The notes under the pieces were generated by a model. It worked only from the letters and a program-made list of their open reading frames with translations. It was not told the DNA's origin and ran no database searches. Positions 8,535 to 17,593 of a stretch of 64,000 bases of DNA are shown here, piece by piece (the stretch's first letter is position 1; each line of letters opens with the position of its first letter). The DNA comes from Ensifer oleiphilus (GTDB lineage Bacteria; Pseudomonadota; Alphaproteobacteria; Rhizobiales; Rhizobiaceae), in the NCBI RefSeq assembly GCF_013371465.1, contig NZ_JABWDU010000001.1:372001-436000 (forward strand), written 5' to 3'. The position numbers and the translations under genes were made by a program.

Positions 8535-9188
8535 TCAGCGCGAAAGTGCAAGCTCGATCGTCGCGCGAAGCTCGTCGATGCCTTCGCCCTTTTCCGACGA
8601 GGTGAAGAGGACCTCTGGAAATGCGGCGGGATGCTTCTTGATCTTCTCAAGCGTTTCGGCAACCAGCCGCGGCACGCCGGCGGCCTTGATCTTGTCCGTC
8701 TTGGTCAGGATGATCTGATAGGAGACGGCCGCCTTGTCGAGCAGCGACAGCACGTCCTCGTCGTTCTTCTTGATGCCGTGGCGGGAATCGATCAGCACGT
8801 AGACGCGCTTCAGCGTCGCCCGACCGCGCAGGTAGTCGAACACCAGCTTGGTCCACGCATCCACCTGTTCCTTCGGCGCCTGGGCATAGCCGTAGCCGGG
8901 CATGTCCACCAGCGCCATCGGCGGCAGGTCACCCGCTTCGCCGGAAAATCCGTCGGGCACGAAGTAGTTGAGTTCCTGGGTGCGTCCGGGGGTGTTGGAC
9001 GTGCGCGCCAAGCCCTTCTGCCCGACCAGCGCATTGATCAGCGACGACTTGCCGACATTGGAGCGGCCGGCAAAGGCGATTTCGGTCGGGCCTTCCGGCG
9101 GCAGGAACTTCATCGCCGGGACGCCGCGAATGAAAATCCACGGCCGGCCGAACAGCGGCTTGTCGTCTTTTGTCTTTGTGTCGGCCAT
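8535..9188 (-). CDS. engB: Ribosome biogenesis GTPase EngB (YihA/YsxC)
   Basis: EngB is an essential GTPase that helps assemble the large ribosomal subunit. In 218 residues the G motifs are clear: G1 GRSNVGKSS at about 41-49, G2 TPGRTQ near 66, G3 DMPGYG near 94, and G4 TKTDK near 160. The start at 9188 (MADTKTK) has AGGAAC eight bases upstream; an in-frame ATG at 9248 would add 20 unlikely residues. It follows the EamA gene on the same strand. Confidence 0.93.
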   Translation of the reverse strand: MADTKTKDDKPLFGRPWIFIRGVPAMKFLPPEGPTEIAFAGRSNVGKSSLINALVGQKGLARTSNTPGRTQELNYFVPDGFSGEAGDLPPMALVDMPGYGYAQAPKEQVDAWTKLVFDYLRGRATLKRVYVLIDSRHGIKKNDEDVLSLLDKAAVSYQIILTKTDKIKAAGVPRLVAETLEKIKKHPAAFPEVLFTSSEKGEGIDELRATIELALSR

Positions 9189-9266
9189 CGATGTCAGTTC
9201 CTTCGTCGAGATTGGACTTGGCTTCACGGTTTTGGCCGGCGATGTCAAGCTTTCGGCTTGCCGCCG

Positions 9267-10181
9267 CTATCGAACCGGCCGGATTTGCTCGCGCAGGAGC
9301 TCTATCGTCAGGTAAACAACGAGGGCCGAAAGGACGATCAGTCCGCCGACGATGGTGTTGGTGCGCGGAATCTCGCCGTGGATCACGGCGACCCAGAGCG
9401 GTGCCAGCACGGTCTCGAGCGTGCCGAGCAGAGCGGCAAGGGCGGCGGGAAGGAGCCGTGCGCCGGTGACGAACAGTGCAAGGCCAAGGCCGAAGTTGAG
9501 AGCGCCGAAGGCGACAAGGATGGCAAGCTCGCTCGTGGTGACGGCAAAACCGGAAGCCTGCGTCGCGGCAATCGTGCCGGCGACGATGGTGCCGAAACAG
9601 GCGGCCGGTGCCATGCGCACATGGGCGTAGCGGCGGGTGATCACAGTGGCCGAGGCAAAGGCGAAGGCAATCAAGAGCGCCAGCGCATCGCCGACCGGCG
9701 AGACGCCGCCACCAATCGAATCCGACACCATCACGACGACGCCGGCAATGACGGCGGCGATTGCCGCCCAGGTGGTGGTCGAAATCCGCTCGCGGAAGAG
9801 CAGCCAGCCGATGAGGGCTGCGATCAGCGGTACGCCGGCCTGGATGAGCACGATATTGGCGACCGTGGTATAGGCGAGCGCGAGAATGAAGCTGGTTGAG
9901 GCGATCGCAAAACAGCAGCCGACCGCTATGCCCGGCCATCCCATCTCGCGGAACAGCCGCGCCATGTTGGCGGCGCCATCGCGCACCAGCATGAAACCGA
10001 TCAGGAACAGGGCCGCGAAGGTCGATCGCCAGAAGACGATCGTCCAGCCATCGGCGATGTCGAGGAACCGCGCCAGCGTGCCGCCGAAGCTCCAGACGAT
10101 GGCCGAGCCAAGGACGAGCAGAACACCGCCTGTACGGCTGTGGAGAGGCGTCGTCGCTGGGCGGAGGGTCGACTGCGACAT
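9267..10181 (-). CDS. EamA/DMT family transporter
   Basis: The 304-residue protein has ten hydrophobic spans forming two EamA repeats (about 20-150 and 165-295). The open frame continues upstream to 10343, but the extra residues are unlike a membrane protein and MSQSTLRP at 10181 begins a typical short cytoplasmic lead. It lies between yidC and engB, a pair that is usually close, so it may be an insertion into this core cluster. Substrate unknown. Confidence 0.78.
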   Translation of the reverse strand: MSQSTLRPATTPLHSRTGGVLLVLGSAIVWSFGGTLARFLDIADGWTIVFWRSTFAALFLIGFMLVRDGAANMARLFREMGWPGIAVGCCFAIASTSFILALAYTTVANIVLIQAGVPLIAALIGWLLFRERISTTTWAAIAAVIAGVVVMVSDSIGGGVSPVGDALALLIAFAFASATVITRRYAHVRMAPAACFGTIVAGTIAATQASGFAVTTSELAILVAFGALNFGLGLALFVTGARLLPAALAALLGTLETVLAPLWVAVIHGEIPRTNTIVGGLIVLSALVVYLTIELLREQIRPVR

Positions 10182-10284
10182 CGTCAGGATCCGGATGGCG
10201 ATGGTCGGAGCATAAGGCGCGATGTGCAGGCGCGCTCGGGTATTCGCGACAAAGGCTCGTCGCAAACAGGGATAAAGACCAAAA

Positions 10285-10314
10285 GAAAAAGCCCCGGATC
10301 TTTCGATCCGGGGC
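10285..10314 (-). terminator. Intrinsic terminator of the rpmH-rnpA-yidC unit
   Basis: A perfect 10-base stem (GCCCCGGATC at 10291-10300 with GATCCGGGGC at 10305-10314) and a 4-base loop. On the minus strand it is followed by a run of T (the A run at 10281-10290). It sits just after the yidC stop. Confidence 0.88.
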
Positions 10315-10339
10315 CTTGCAAGCGCTCTGTCCGCCGGCG

Positions 10340-12139
10340 TCACTCCGCCGGCTTGGGTTTCTTCGTAAACAGGTTCTTCAGATTGTCGAACAGCTCGATC
10401 TTCACGCCCTGGCGCTTCATGATGATCGACTGCTGCAGCACCGAAAGCGTGTTGTTCCAGGCCCAGTAGATCACCAGACCGGCCGGGAAGGAGGCCAGCA
10501 TGAAGGTGAAGACCACGGGCATCCAGGTGAACAGCATCGCCTGGGTCGGGTCCGGCGGTGTCGGGTTCATGCGCATCTGCACGAACATTGTGATGCCCAT
10601 GATGATCGGCCAGACGCCGAGGTGCAGGAACGACGGCGCGTCGAACGGCAAGAGGCCGAAGAGGTTGAAGATCGTCGTTGGATCCGGCGCAGACAGGTCG
10701 TGGATCCAGCCGAAGAACGGTGCGTGACGCATCTCGATGGTGATGTAGATCACCTTGTAGAGCGCGAAGAACACCGGGATCTGGATGAGGATCGGCCAGC
10801 AGCCTGCGAGCGGATTGATCTTCTCGTCCTTGTAGAGCTGCATCATTGCCTGCTGCAGGCCCATGCGGTCGTCGCCGAACTTCTTCTTCAGCTCTTCCAT
10901 CTTCGGCTGAACCTTCTTCATGTTCGCCATCGAAGAGTACTGCTTGTTGGCGAGCGGGAAGAACAGGAGCTTGACGACGATCGTCGTGATCAGGATGGCG
11001 ATGCCGAAATTGCCGAACAGACGATAGAAGTAATCCATCATTTTGAACATCGGCTTGGTGATGAAGTAGAACCAGCCCCAGTCGATCAGCTTGTCGAAGT
11101 TCGGAATGGAATAGGCAGCTTCATAGTTGTCGACGACGGGAACTTCCTTGGCGCCGGCAAAAACGAGGTTCTTGAGTTCGGAGGACTGGCCCGGTGCGAT
11201 GGTGATTGCGTCGCTCTTGTAGTCGCTCTGGTAGCGGGCGCGGCCGTCGGTGAAGTGCGAGAAACGGGTTTCGTAAGGTGTTGCCTGCGGCGGAACGACC
11301 GCGGCAGCCCAGTATTTGTCCGTGATCCCCAGCCAGCCGCCGGTCGCCTTGCCGGGCTCGATCGCCTTGTCGTCCTCGATCTTGGAATAGCCGACTTCCT
11401 GCAGCCCGTGCTCGCCGATAACGCCGATAAAGCCTTCATGCAGAACGTAGACGCTCGGTGTCGTCGGCTTGTTGAAGCGCGTCACACGGCCGTAGGACGA
11501 CAGCGATACCGGTTCAGCCGTGTCGTTCTTGATGCTGTCGACCACCTGGAACATGTAGCGGTCGTCGATCGAGATCGTGCGGTTGAAGGTGATGCCCTTC
11601 TCGTTGGTGTAGGTGAGCGTCACCGGTGTCGCGGGGGTCAGCTTGTCGCCGCCCGAAAGCGTCCAGACGGTCTGCGGGCCGGGCACGCTGCCGCTTGCCG
11701 CATCGCCGACATAACCGATTTCGGTGAAGTAACCGTCGGTGGTCTCGGCCGGGCTGAACAGGGTGATGATCGGGCTCTGCTTGCTGACGGTCTCGTGGTA
11801 GGCCTTGAGCTTGAGATCGTCGAAGCGCGCGCCGGTCAGGTTGATGGAACCGGAAACCGCAGGCGTGTCGATCGCAACGCGGGCCGACTTGGCCAGCGCC
11901 TGGTCGCGGTTTTCGCCGGTTCCGGGAACTGTGCCGCCAGGCAGAGCCTGTCCGGTCGCGGGCTGTTGCGCCGTTGCACCCGGCTGCGATTGGGCCTGCT
12001 GAGCCTGTTGGGCCTGCAGCGCTTCCGCAGCGATGCGTTCCTTTTCAATCTTTGGATTGACGTAGAGGAACTGCCAGGCGACGAGGATCAGCACGGACAG
12101 GCCAATCGCCACGAAATAGTTGCGGTTTTTTTCCATCAT
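10340..12139 (-). CDS. yidC: Membrane protein insertase YidC
   Basis: YidC inserts and folds inner-membrane proteins, with or without SecYEG. At 599 residues it has the Gram-negative layout: an N-terminal anchor ([20 protein letters not shown], about 6-25), a Gln/Ala-rich linker, a large periplasmic domain (about 70-370) and a C-terminal catalytic core with spans near 375-400, 440-465, 500-520 and 530-560. The core segment [16 protein letters not shown] and the [19 protein letters not shown] stretch are family hallmarks. The first ATG (12139) overlaps the rnpA stop by 4 bases; ATG 12136 is an alternative. No yidD lies between rnpA and yidC. Confidence 0.96.
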   Translation of the reverse strand: MMEKNRNYFVAIGLSVLILVAWQFLYVNPKIEKERIAAEALQAQQAQQAQSQPGATAQQPATGQALPGGTVPGTGENRDQALAKSARVAIDTPAVSGSINLTGARFDDLKLKAYHETVSKQSPIITLFSPAETTDGYFTEIGYVGDAASGSVPGPQTVWTLSGGDKLTPATPVTLTYTNEKGITFNRTISIDDRYMFQVVDSIKNDTAEPVSLSSYGRVTRFNKPTTPSVYVLHEGFIGVIGEHGLQEVGYSKIEDDKAIEPGKATGGWLGITDKYWAAAVVPPQATPYETRFSHFTDGRARYQSDYKSDAITIAPGQSSELKNLVFAGAKEVPVVDNYEAAYSIPNFDKLIDWGWFYFITKPMFKMMDYFYRLFGNFGIAILITTIVVKLLFFPLANKQYSSMANMKKVQPKMEELKKKFGDDRMGLQQAMMQLYKDEKINPLAGCWPILIQIPVFFALYKVIYITIEMRHAPFFGWIHDLSAPDPTTIFNLFGLLPFDAPSFLHLGVWPIIMGITMFVQMRMNPTPPDPTQAMLFTWMPVVFTFMLASFPAGLVIYWAWNNTLSVLQQSIIMKRQGVKIELFDNLKNLFTKKPKPAE

Positions 12140-12534
12140 TGTTTCCTGGAACCGGCCGGCGGCCGCTTCTGTTTCGGCTTGTTTTCGATGCGCTCGCCAA
12201 GCCCCCGGGTCAAGGCGTCGAAGGGGGCATTCAGGAGATCGCGTCGGGCGACAATCACATAGTCGTGTCCGGGTTTCATTGCAAACCCGGCGGAAAGCCG
12301 CACCGCCTCTTTCAGGCGTCGGCGCATCCGGTTTCGCTCGACGGCATTGCCGTGTTTCTTGGTGACGGTGAAGCCGACGCGGGCCTCGCCCTCCGGATCT
12401 TTGCGGTCGAGCACTTCGAGGAGAAACAGCGGGCCTCTACGGCTTTCTCCTGCCCGAACGGCCAAAAACTGCGGACGGCTTTTCAGCCGCCCGACAGTCG
12501 TTTTGTCTTTATCTGACGTCATGTGCCCGGACAC
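12136..12534 (-). CDS. rnpA: Ribonuclease P protein component
   Basis: RnpA is the protein subunit of RNase P, which cuts tRNA 5' leaders. The 132-residue sequence has the family signature [11 protein letters not shown] near residue 68 and the basic, RNA-binding [15 protein letters not shown] segment just before. The start may be MSGHMTS at 12534 or MTSDKDK at 12522; both give normal lengths. It lies 20 bases after rpmH and overlaps yidC by 4 bases, so the three are one unit. Confidence 0.94.
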   Translation of the reverse strand: MSGHMTSDKDKTTVGRLKSRPQFLAVRAGESRRGPLFLLEVLDRKDPEGEARVGFTVTKKHGNAVERNRMRRRLKEAVRLSAGFAMKPGHDYVIVARRDLLNAPFDALTRGLGERIENKPKQKRPPAGSRKQ

Positions 12535-12554
12535 TGGTTTCGGGCAACTTCGGC

Positions 12555-12689
12555 TTAAGCCGAAAGACGCTTGCGGCCACGAGCCCGGCGGGCTGCGAGG
12601 ACCTTCTGGCCACCGGCGGTGGACATGCGTGCGCGGAAGCCGTGACGGCGCTTGCGAACAAGCTTGGACGGTTGGTAAGTACGCTTCAT
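12555..12689 (-). CDS. rpmH: 50S ribosomal protein L34
   Basis: The 44-residue product starts [18 protein letters not shown] and ends RGRKRLSA, matching bacterial L34 throughout, including the near-invariant KRTYQPS and GFRARMST segments. L34 is a small basic protein of the large ribosomal subunit. The gene is the first of the rpmH-rnpA-yidC unit, with its promoter about 115 bases upstream. Confidence 0.97.
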   Translation of the reverse strand: MKRTYQPSKLVRKRRHGFRARMSTAGGQKVLAARRARGRKRLSA

Positions 12690-12803
12690 TTATTTAATAC
12701 CGCGGTGTGCGGCCCTTCTTGGGTTTGCATGTAGCAAGGAGCGTTTACGTTCAGGACACAGCTCCGCCTGTCGGGCAGGCAGGCTTGGCCGGACGTGGGC
12801 GGC

Positions 12804-12832
12804 TTATAAAGGCAAATTTCCCGGAAAGTCAA
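12804..12832 (-). promoter_or_regulatory. Predicted sigma-70 promoter of rpmH
   Basis: Read on the minus strand: -35 TTGACT (12827-12832), a 17-base spacer and -10 TTATAA (12804-12809). The leader before rpmH would be about 110 bases. The whole gap 12690-13074 has no gene; apart from this promoter and the chemoreceptor's ribosome site I see nothing definite in it. Confidence 0.65.
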
Positions 12833-13074
12833 TCACGCGGGCCGGTCCGACAGGCAAAAGTGATCGAATCCCGGTGTCGGCGCGACCTCGATCTCGCGCG
12901 CATGCACCCCGACGCGCTATCTCAGGCTGGTAAACAGAGAGCTAACACGCCCTCCCTAGAATGCCTGCTGTCCACGATGATCTTTATTAACCATGGATGT
13001 TTTAGCGTGGCCGCGGTGCAATAGCCGCGACCTTCCGATAACCGGGCAAGTCTCGCGGTGTCGTGGAGGCAGGG

Positions 13075-15078
13075 ATGAAAATACGTGGTAAGATCAATCT
13101 GATCGTTGGGGTCATGAGCCTCCTGGCGATCGCGGTGACCGGCATGTCACTGTTGGTCGTTTCTCAATACAACAGCCGGTTCCATCAGTATCAGAACGCC
13201 TCAGAGCGTGCCTTCAACGGCGAGCACCTCAATCGACTGGTCACCGGCGTCGTCATGGAAGCGCGCGGAATTTACGCAGCGCCGACCATCGAAAAGGCAA
13301 AGCCGTTTGCCGACGGCATTCTCAAAAACCTCGAAAAGATCGATGCGCTGTTTGCCGAGTGGCGCCCGCTGGTGCCGGCCGACAAGCTCGGCTCGTTCGA
13401 TGCGCTGACCAAGCGCGCCGACGAATTCAAGGCGTTCCGCGTTGAAACAGCGCGTCTGAGCCAGGAAGTTTCGCCGAAGGCGGCCAACGAACAGGGCAAC
13501 AACGACGCCAACCGCGCCAACCGCAAGGCCTTCCAGGCCGAGATCGACGCCGTCGTCGAGGCGAACCTCGCAACGCTCGAGATCGTCCAGGCCGACATCG
13601 CCTCGTTCGAGCGCTCGGTCATCGTCATCATTCTCGGCATTGCCGGGCTTGGGCTGGCCGTCGGTATCGGCACTGCCTTCTATATCGGCACGAACCATCT
13701 GAGCCGGCCGATCCTCGATCTGACGGGCAAGATGAAGCTTCTCGCCGGCGGCGACCTTTCCGCCGACGTGCCTTTTGCCGACCGCAAGGACGAAATCGGC
13801 GAGATGGCTGCGGCCGTACAGATCTTCAAGCAGAACGGCCTCGCCGTCCGCGATCTCAACGCCCAGGAAGCGGCGCTGCGCGAAAAGAGCGCCGACCTGC
13901 AGACGAGCATTGGCGTCGTCGTCTCGGCTGCCGCCGCCGGCGACTTCACCAAGCGGATCGGCAAGGATTACGAGAACGAAGATCTCAACCGCTTCGCCTC
14001 GAGCGTCAACGAACTCGTCGGCAGCGTCGATGCCGGCATCGCCGAAACGCGCCGCGTCATCGCCAGCCTTGCCGGCGGCGACCTGACCCAGAGCATGAAC
14101 GGCCAGTTCCAGGGCGCCTTCGCCGAACTGCAGAAGAACGTCAACGAGACGCTGTCGACGCTGCAGAAGACGCTGCGCGAAGTGCGTGTCACCACGGACT
14201 CGATCAACGGCAACTCATCCGAGCTTCGCTCCGCTGCCGATGACCTGTCGAAGCGCACCGAGCAGCAGGCGGCAGCCCTTGAAGAGACGTCGGCCGCCCT
14301 CGACGAGATCACCGTGGCAGTGCGCAGTTCGACCGAGCGGGCGCAGGAAGCGACCGTGATGGTCAACGAAGCCAAGGAGAGCGCTGCCGAATCCGCTGCC
14401 GTCGTGCGCAATGCGGTCGAGGCGATGGGCCGCATCGAGCAGGCATCGAGCGAGATCGGCCAGATCACCAACGTCATCGACGAGATCGCCTTCCAGACCA
14501 ACCTGCTGGCGCTGAATGCGGGCGTGGAAGCAGCGCGTGCCGGTGATGCCGGCAAGGGCTTTGCCGTCGTCGCCCAGGAAGTGCGCGAGCTTGCCCAGCG
14601 TGCGGCAAGTGCGGCCAAGGACATCAAGTCCCTGATCTCGAAGTCCGGCTCGGAAGTGGCAACCGGCGTCCGGCTGGTGCAGGAAACCGGCTCGGCGCTT
14701 GGCGAGATCGAAGAGCGCGTGCTCAAGATCAACGACCATATCCACTCGATCGCCACGGCCGCCCGCGAACAATCGACCGGCCTTGGCGAGGTCAGCACCG
14801 CCGTCAACCAGATGGACCAGGTCACCCAGCAGAACGCCGCCATGGTGGAAGAGGCCAATGCCGCGACCCACAAGCTGTCGGCGGAAGCCAACAACCTCGC
14901 GAGCCTGATCGCCTACTTCAAGCTCGATGGGACGCAAGCCGCCCGCACGATCGCACCGGCGCGGGAAACCAGCCGTCCGGTGGAATCGCCAGCGCGCCGA
15001 ATGATGGGCAACGTCGCCCGCGCCTTCAGCGGCGGATCCTCGGCTGCCGTCGCCAGGGACAACTGGGAAGAGTTTTGA
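13075..15078 (+). CDS. Methyl-accepting chemotaxis protein with CheR/CheB tether
   Basis: The 667-residue receptor has a membrane span at about 8-33, a periplasmic ligand domain (about 35-185), a second span (about 185-205), a HAMP domain with NHLSRPILDLTGKM, a second HAMP-like stretch, and a signalling domain whose tip reads QTNLLALNAGVEAARAGDAG. The protein ends in NWEEF, a pentapeptide of the type that docks CheR and CheB. It would sense an outside chemical and control CheA. The ATG at 13075 has GGAGGCAGGG in front; GTG 13063 would bury that site. Ligand unknown. Confidence 0.92.
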   Translation: MKIRGKINLIVGVMSLLAIAVTGMSLLVVSQYNSRFHQYQNASERAFNGEHLNRLVTGVVMEARGIYAAPTIEKAKPFADGILKNLEKIDALFAEWRPLVPADKLGSFDALTKRADEFKAFRVETARLSQEVSPKAANEQGNNDANRANRKAFQAEIDAVVEANLATLEIVQADIASFERSVIVIILGIAGLGLAVGIGTAFYIGTNHLSRPILDLTGKMKLLAGGDLSADVPFADRKDEIGEMAAAVQIFKQNGLAVRDLNAQEAALREKSADLQTSIGVVVSAAAAGDFTKRIGKDYENEDLNRFASSVNELVGSVDAGIAETRRVIASLAGGDLTQSMNGQFQGAFAELQKNVNETLSTLQKTLREVRVTTDSINGNSSELRSAADDLSKRTEQQAAALEETSAALDEITVAVRSSTERAQEATVMVNEAKESAAESAAVVRNAVEAMGRIEQASSEIGQITNVIDEIAFQTNLLALNAGVEAARAGDAGKGFAVVAQEVRELAQRAASAAKDIKSLISKSGSEVATGVRLVQETGSALGEIEERVLKINDHIHSIATAAREQSTGLGEVSTAVNQMDQVTQQNAAMVEEANAATHKLSAEANNLASLIAYFKLDGTQAARTIAPARETSRPVESPARRMMGNVARAFSGGSSAAVARDNWEEF

Positions 15079-15117
15079 TCGGCGCGGCGTAGTCGTCGCG
15101 CAATGAACTGAACAAGG

Positions 15118-15154
15118 ACGCCCGCGGACGACTGACGTCTCCGCGGGCGTTTTT
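15118..15154 (+). terminator. Intrinsic terminator of the chemoreceptor gene
   Basis: An 11-base perfect stem (ACGCCCGCGGA at 15118-15128 with TCCGCGGGCGT at 15140-15150) is followed by TTTT. It lies 40 bases after the stop codon. Confidence 0.88.
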
Positions 15155-15331
15155 CGTGGATAAACGGCGATCAGGGTGCCGCCGCCGCCAGAACGGCTTT
15201 CGTCTCACGGCAACGTGAGTTGTCTTGCCGGCCCGTTCACGCTGACGTTTTGCGACGCGACCATTCGTTATTGGTCGCCGGCGCGGATTGCCGATACTGC
15301 AAGGACAGAGTTTTCCTAGAAACGAAATCAC

Positions 15332-16132
15332 ATGTACCGAAGCGCCACCAACAGAGCCGGGGATACCCCTCCAACGCCATCACAGGCGCTTGACGAGGGT
15401 TCGTCCGAAGACCGTGGCAGGATTGTGTGGCGACTGGTACTGCTGATGCTTCTCGTCGCCGGCGGTTTTGCCGCCTACGCGTTCGGTCTGCAGCGCTATT
15501 TGTCGCTGGGCGCACTCGTCCATCACCGCGAGGCGTTGCGTCTCTATGTCGAAGCCTATCCTGCCCAGGCGGCCGGTCTGTTTTTCCTCGTCTACATCGC
15601 GGTGGTCGTGTTTTCGATCCCGGCCGCTTCGGTCCTTACGATCTTTGCCGGCTTTCTCTTCGGCTGTGCCGGCGGCGGGCTCCTTGCCGTGGCCGCCGCG
15701 ACGCTCGGCTCCTGCCTCCTGTTTGTGGCGGCCCGCAGCATGTTCGGCGATCTCTTGCGCCGACGAGCCGGGCCATTCCTCGCACGCTTTGCCGACGGGT
15801 TCTGCCGCAATGCGTTTGTCTACCTTCTCGTGCTGCGGCTGGCGCCGATCTTTCCCTTCTTCATCGTCAATATTGCGCCGGCGTTCTTCGAGGTGAGATT
15901 GCGGACGTTCGCCATGGCGACCTTGATCGGCATCGTACCCGCCACCTTCGCCTATGCCTGGCTCGGCGGCGGGCTCGACGAGGTGATCGCGCGCTCGGCC
16001 GCCGTCGGTCGAGAGCTGTCTCTGTCGGATTTTGCAACGCCGAAGCTGACCCTGGCGCTCGTGGCGCTTGCGCTCATTGCGGCATTGCCACTCGCCTTCA
16101 AGTGGGTATGGTCGCGCCGCAAGGCTGTTTGA
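15332..16132 (+). CDS. TVP38/TMEM64 (DedA-like) membrane protein
   Basis: The 266-residue integral membrane protein has spans near 32-50, 77-95, 98-130, 160-185, 190-215 and 240-258. The VFSIPAASVLTIFAGFLFG and LRLAPIFPFFIVNIAPAFF segments are the two conserved re-entrant regions of the SNARE-associated TVP38/DedA family, a family linked with lipid or proton-coupled transport across the membrane. It is followed 15 bases later by an FAD disulfide oxidoreductase, a pairing that recurs in bacteria, so the two likely act together, perhaps on a membrane redox step. Confidence 0.82.
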   Translation: MYRSATNRAGDTPPTPSQALDEGSSEDRGRIVWRLVLLMLLVAGGFAAYAFGLQRYLSLGALVHHREALRLYVEAYPAQAAGLFFLVYIAVVVFSIPAASVLTIFAGFLFGCAGGGLLAVAAATLGSCLLFVAARSMFGDLLRRRAGPFLARFADGFCRNAFVYLLVLRLAPIFPFFIVNIAPAFFEVRLRTFAMATLIGIVPATFAYAWLGGGLDEVIARSAAVGRELSLSDFATPKLTLALVALALIAALPLAFKWVWSRRKAV

Positions 16133-16147
16133 AGGGCATGGGGCAGG

Positions 16148-17572
16148 GTGGCGAAGATCATCAAACCGGATATCTGCGTGATCGGTGGCGGTGCCGCCGG
16201 ACTTTCCGTGGCGGCTGGTGCCGCCGCCTTCGGCGTTCCGGTGGTCCTGATCGAGCGGGGCCTGATGGGCGGCGATTGCCTGAACCACGGGTGCGTGCCG
16301 TCGAAGACGCTGATTGCCGCTGCCAGGCACGCCCAGGCGATCCGCACGGCCGGCCGGTTCGGCCTGACGGCAAGCGAGCCCGCGGTCGACTATGAACGCC
16401 TGCATGCCCGCATCCATGAGGTCATCGCCGGCATCGCCCCGCACGATAGCGTCGAGCGCTTCACCGATCTCGGTGTCGAAGTGCTGCAATCCTCCGCTCG
16501 GTTCGTCGATGAAAACACCGTGGCAGCCGGCGACCACCTCATCCGCGCCCGGCGGTTCGTGATCGCCACCGGCTCGTCGCCGGCGATCCCTGACATTCCC
16601 GGTCTCGACAACGTGCCGTTCCTGACCAACGAAACGCTGTTCGATCTGACTCGGCTGCCGGCTCATCTGCTCGTTGTCGGTGCAGGTCCGGTCGGCATCG
16701 AGATGGCACAGGCCTATCGCCGGCTCGGTGCCGAAGTGACCGTGATCGAAACCCGACGGGCGCTATCGGGTGCCGATCCGGAACTGGCCTCGATCGCGAT
16801 TGCCGCCCTTCGCGCAGAGGGCGTGGTCCTGCACGAGGCAACGACGATCCTGGCGGTCGAGCAAGGTGGCGGGAAGGTCGTTCTGCGATGCAAGAATGGC
16901 ACCGGCGCTTTCCTGGTCGAAGGCAGTGATCTCTTGATCGCCGCAGGCCGTCGGCCGAACCACGCATCGCTCGGCCTTTCGGCGGCCGGCATAGACCACA
17001 ATGCGAAGGGCATCGAGGTCGGGTCGAACCTTCGCTCCAGCAATCGCCGCGTCTATGCCATCGGCGATGCTGCCGGCGGGCTGCAGTTCACCCATGTGGC
17101 GAGCTACCACGCACGGCTCGTGCTGCAGCAACTGCTGTTCCGGTTGCCGGCGCGGGAAGACCGGGCGATCGTGCCGAAGGTCACCTATAGCGATCCTGAG
17201 ATCGCTGAGGTCGGATGGAGCGAGGCCGAGGCACGGGAAAAATTCGGTGCAGTCGAGGTCATCAGGGCCGACCTTGCCTTGAGTGACCGCGCCCGCACGG
17301 ACGGGGTCGAAGCGGGCCTGATCAAGATCGTCGTCGGTAGCCGTGGACGCATCCTCGGCGTCGGGATTGCAGCGCCTAGCGCGGGAGAGTTGATCAACAT
17401 GTGGTCGCTTGCCGTCGCCAATGGCATGACGCTCAAGCAGGTCCGCGGCTATGTCGCACCCTATCCAACCCTTTCCGAGATTGGAAAACAGGCGGTCATC
17501 TCCTATTATGCGCCCCTGGCGAAGAATGCTGTCGTGCGGTCCGCCATCAGGGCCTTGCGGGTTTTCGGCTGA
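16148..17572 (+). CDS. FAD-dependent pyridine nucleotide-disulfide oxidoreductase (dihydrolipoamide dehydrogenase/MerA-like)
   Basis: The 474-residue flavoenzyme has an FAD site GGGAAGLS (about 13-20), the redox disulfide GGDCLNHGCVPSK with Cys44 and Cys49, an NAD(P) site VGAGPVGIE near 180, a second FAD site YAIGDAAGG near 310 and a dimerisation domain after 345. The usual His-x-His-Pro-Thr-Leu-Ser-Glu active-site end of dihydrolipoamide dehydrogenases reads APYPTLSE here, so the base His is replaced by Tyr. It is therefore probably not a true lipoamide dehydrogenase. No pyruvate-dehydrogenase genes are nearby. GTG 16148 is the start. Confidence 0.85.
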   Translation: MAKIIKPDICVIGGGAAGLSVAAGAAAFGVPVVLIERGLMGGDCLNHGCVPSKTLIAAARHAQAIRTAGRFGLTASEPAVDYERLHARIHEVIAGIAPHDSVERFTDLGVEVLQSSARFVDENTVAAGDHLIRARRFVIATGSSPAIPDIPGLDNVPFLTNETLFDLTRLPAHLLVVGAGPVGIEMAQAYRRLGAEVTVIETRRALSGADPELASIAIAALRAEGVVLHEATTILAVEQGGGKVVLRCKNGTGAFLVEGSDLLIAAGRRPNHASLGLSAAGIDHNAKGIEVGSNLRSSNRRVYAIGDAAGGLQFTHVASYHARLVLQQLLFRLPAREDRAIVPKVTYSDPEIAEVGWSEAEAREKFGAVEVIRADLALSDRARTDGVEAGLIKIVVGSRGRILGVGIAAPSAGELINMWSLAVANGMTLKQVRGYVAPYPTLSEIGKQAVISYYAPLAKNAVVRSAIRALRVFG

Positions 17573-17593
17573 CGGACAGGGAATTTCGGAACG

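Noticed and set aside
10316-12262. Long plus-strand frame across yidC
   Set aside because: It is antisense to yidC, has no recognisable motif and is explained by GC-rich codon bias.
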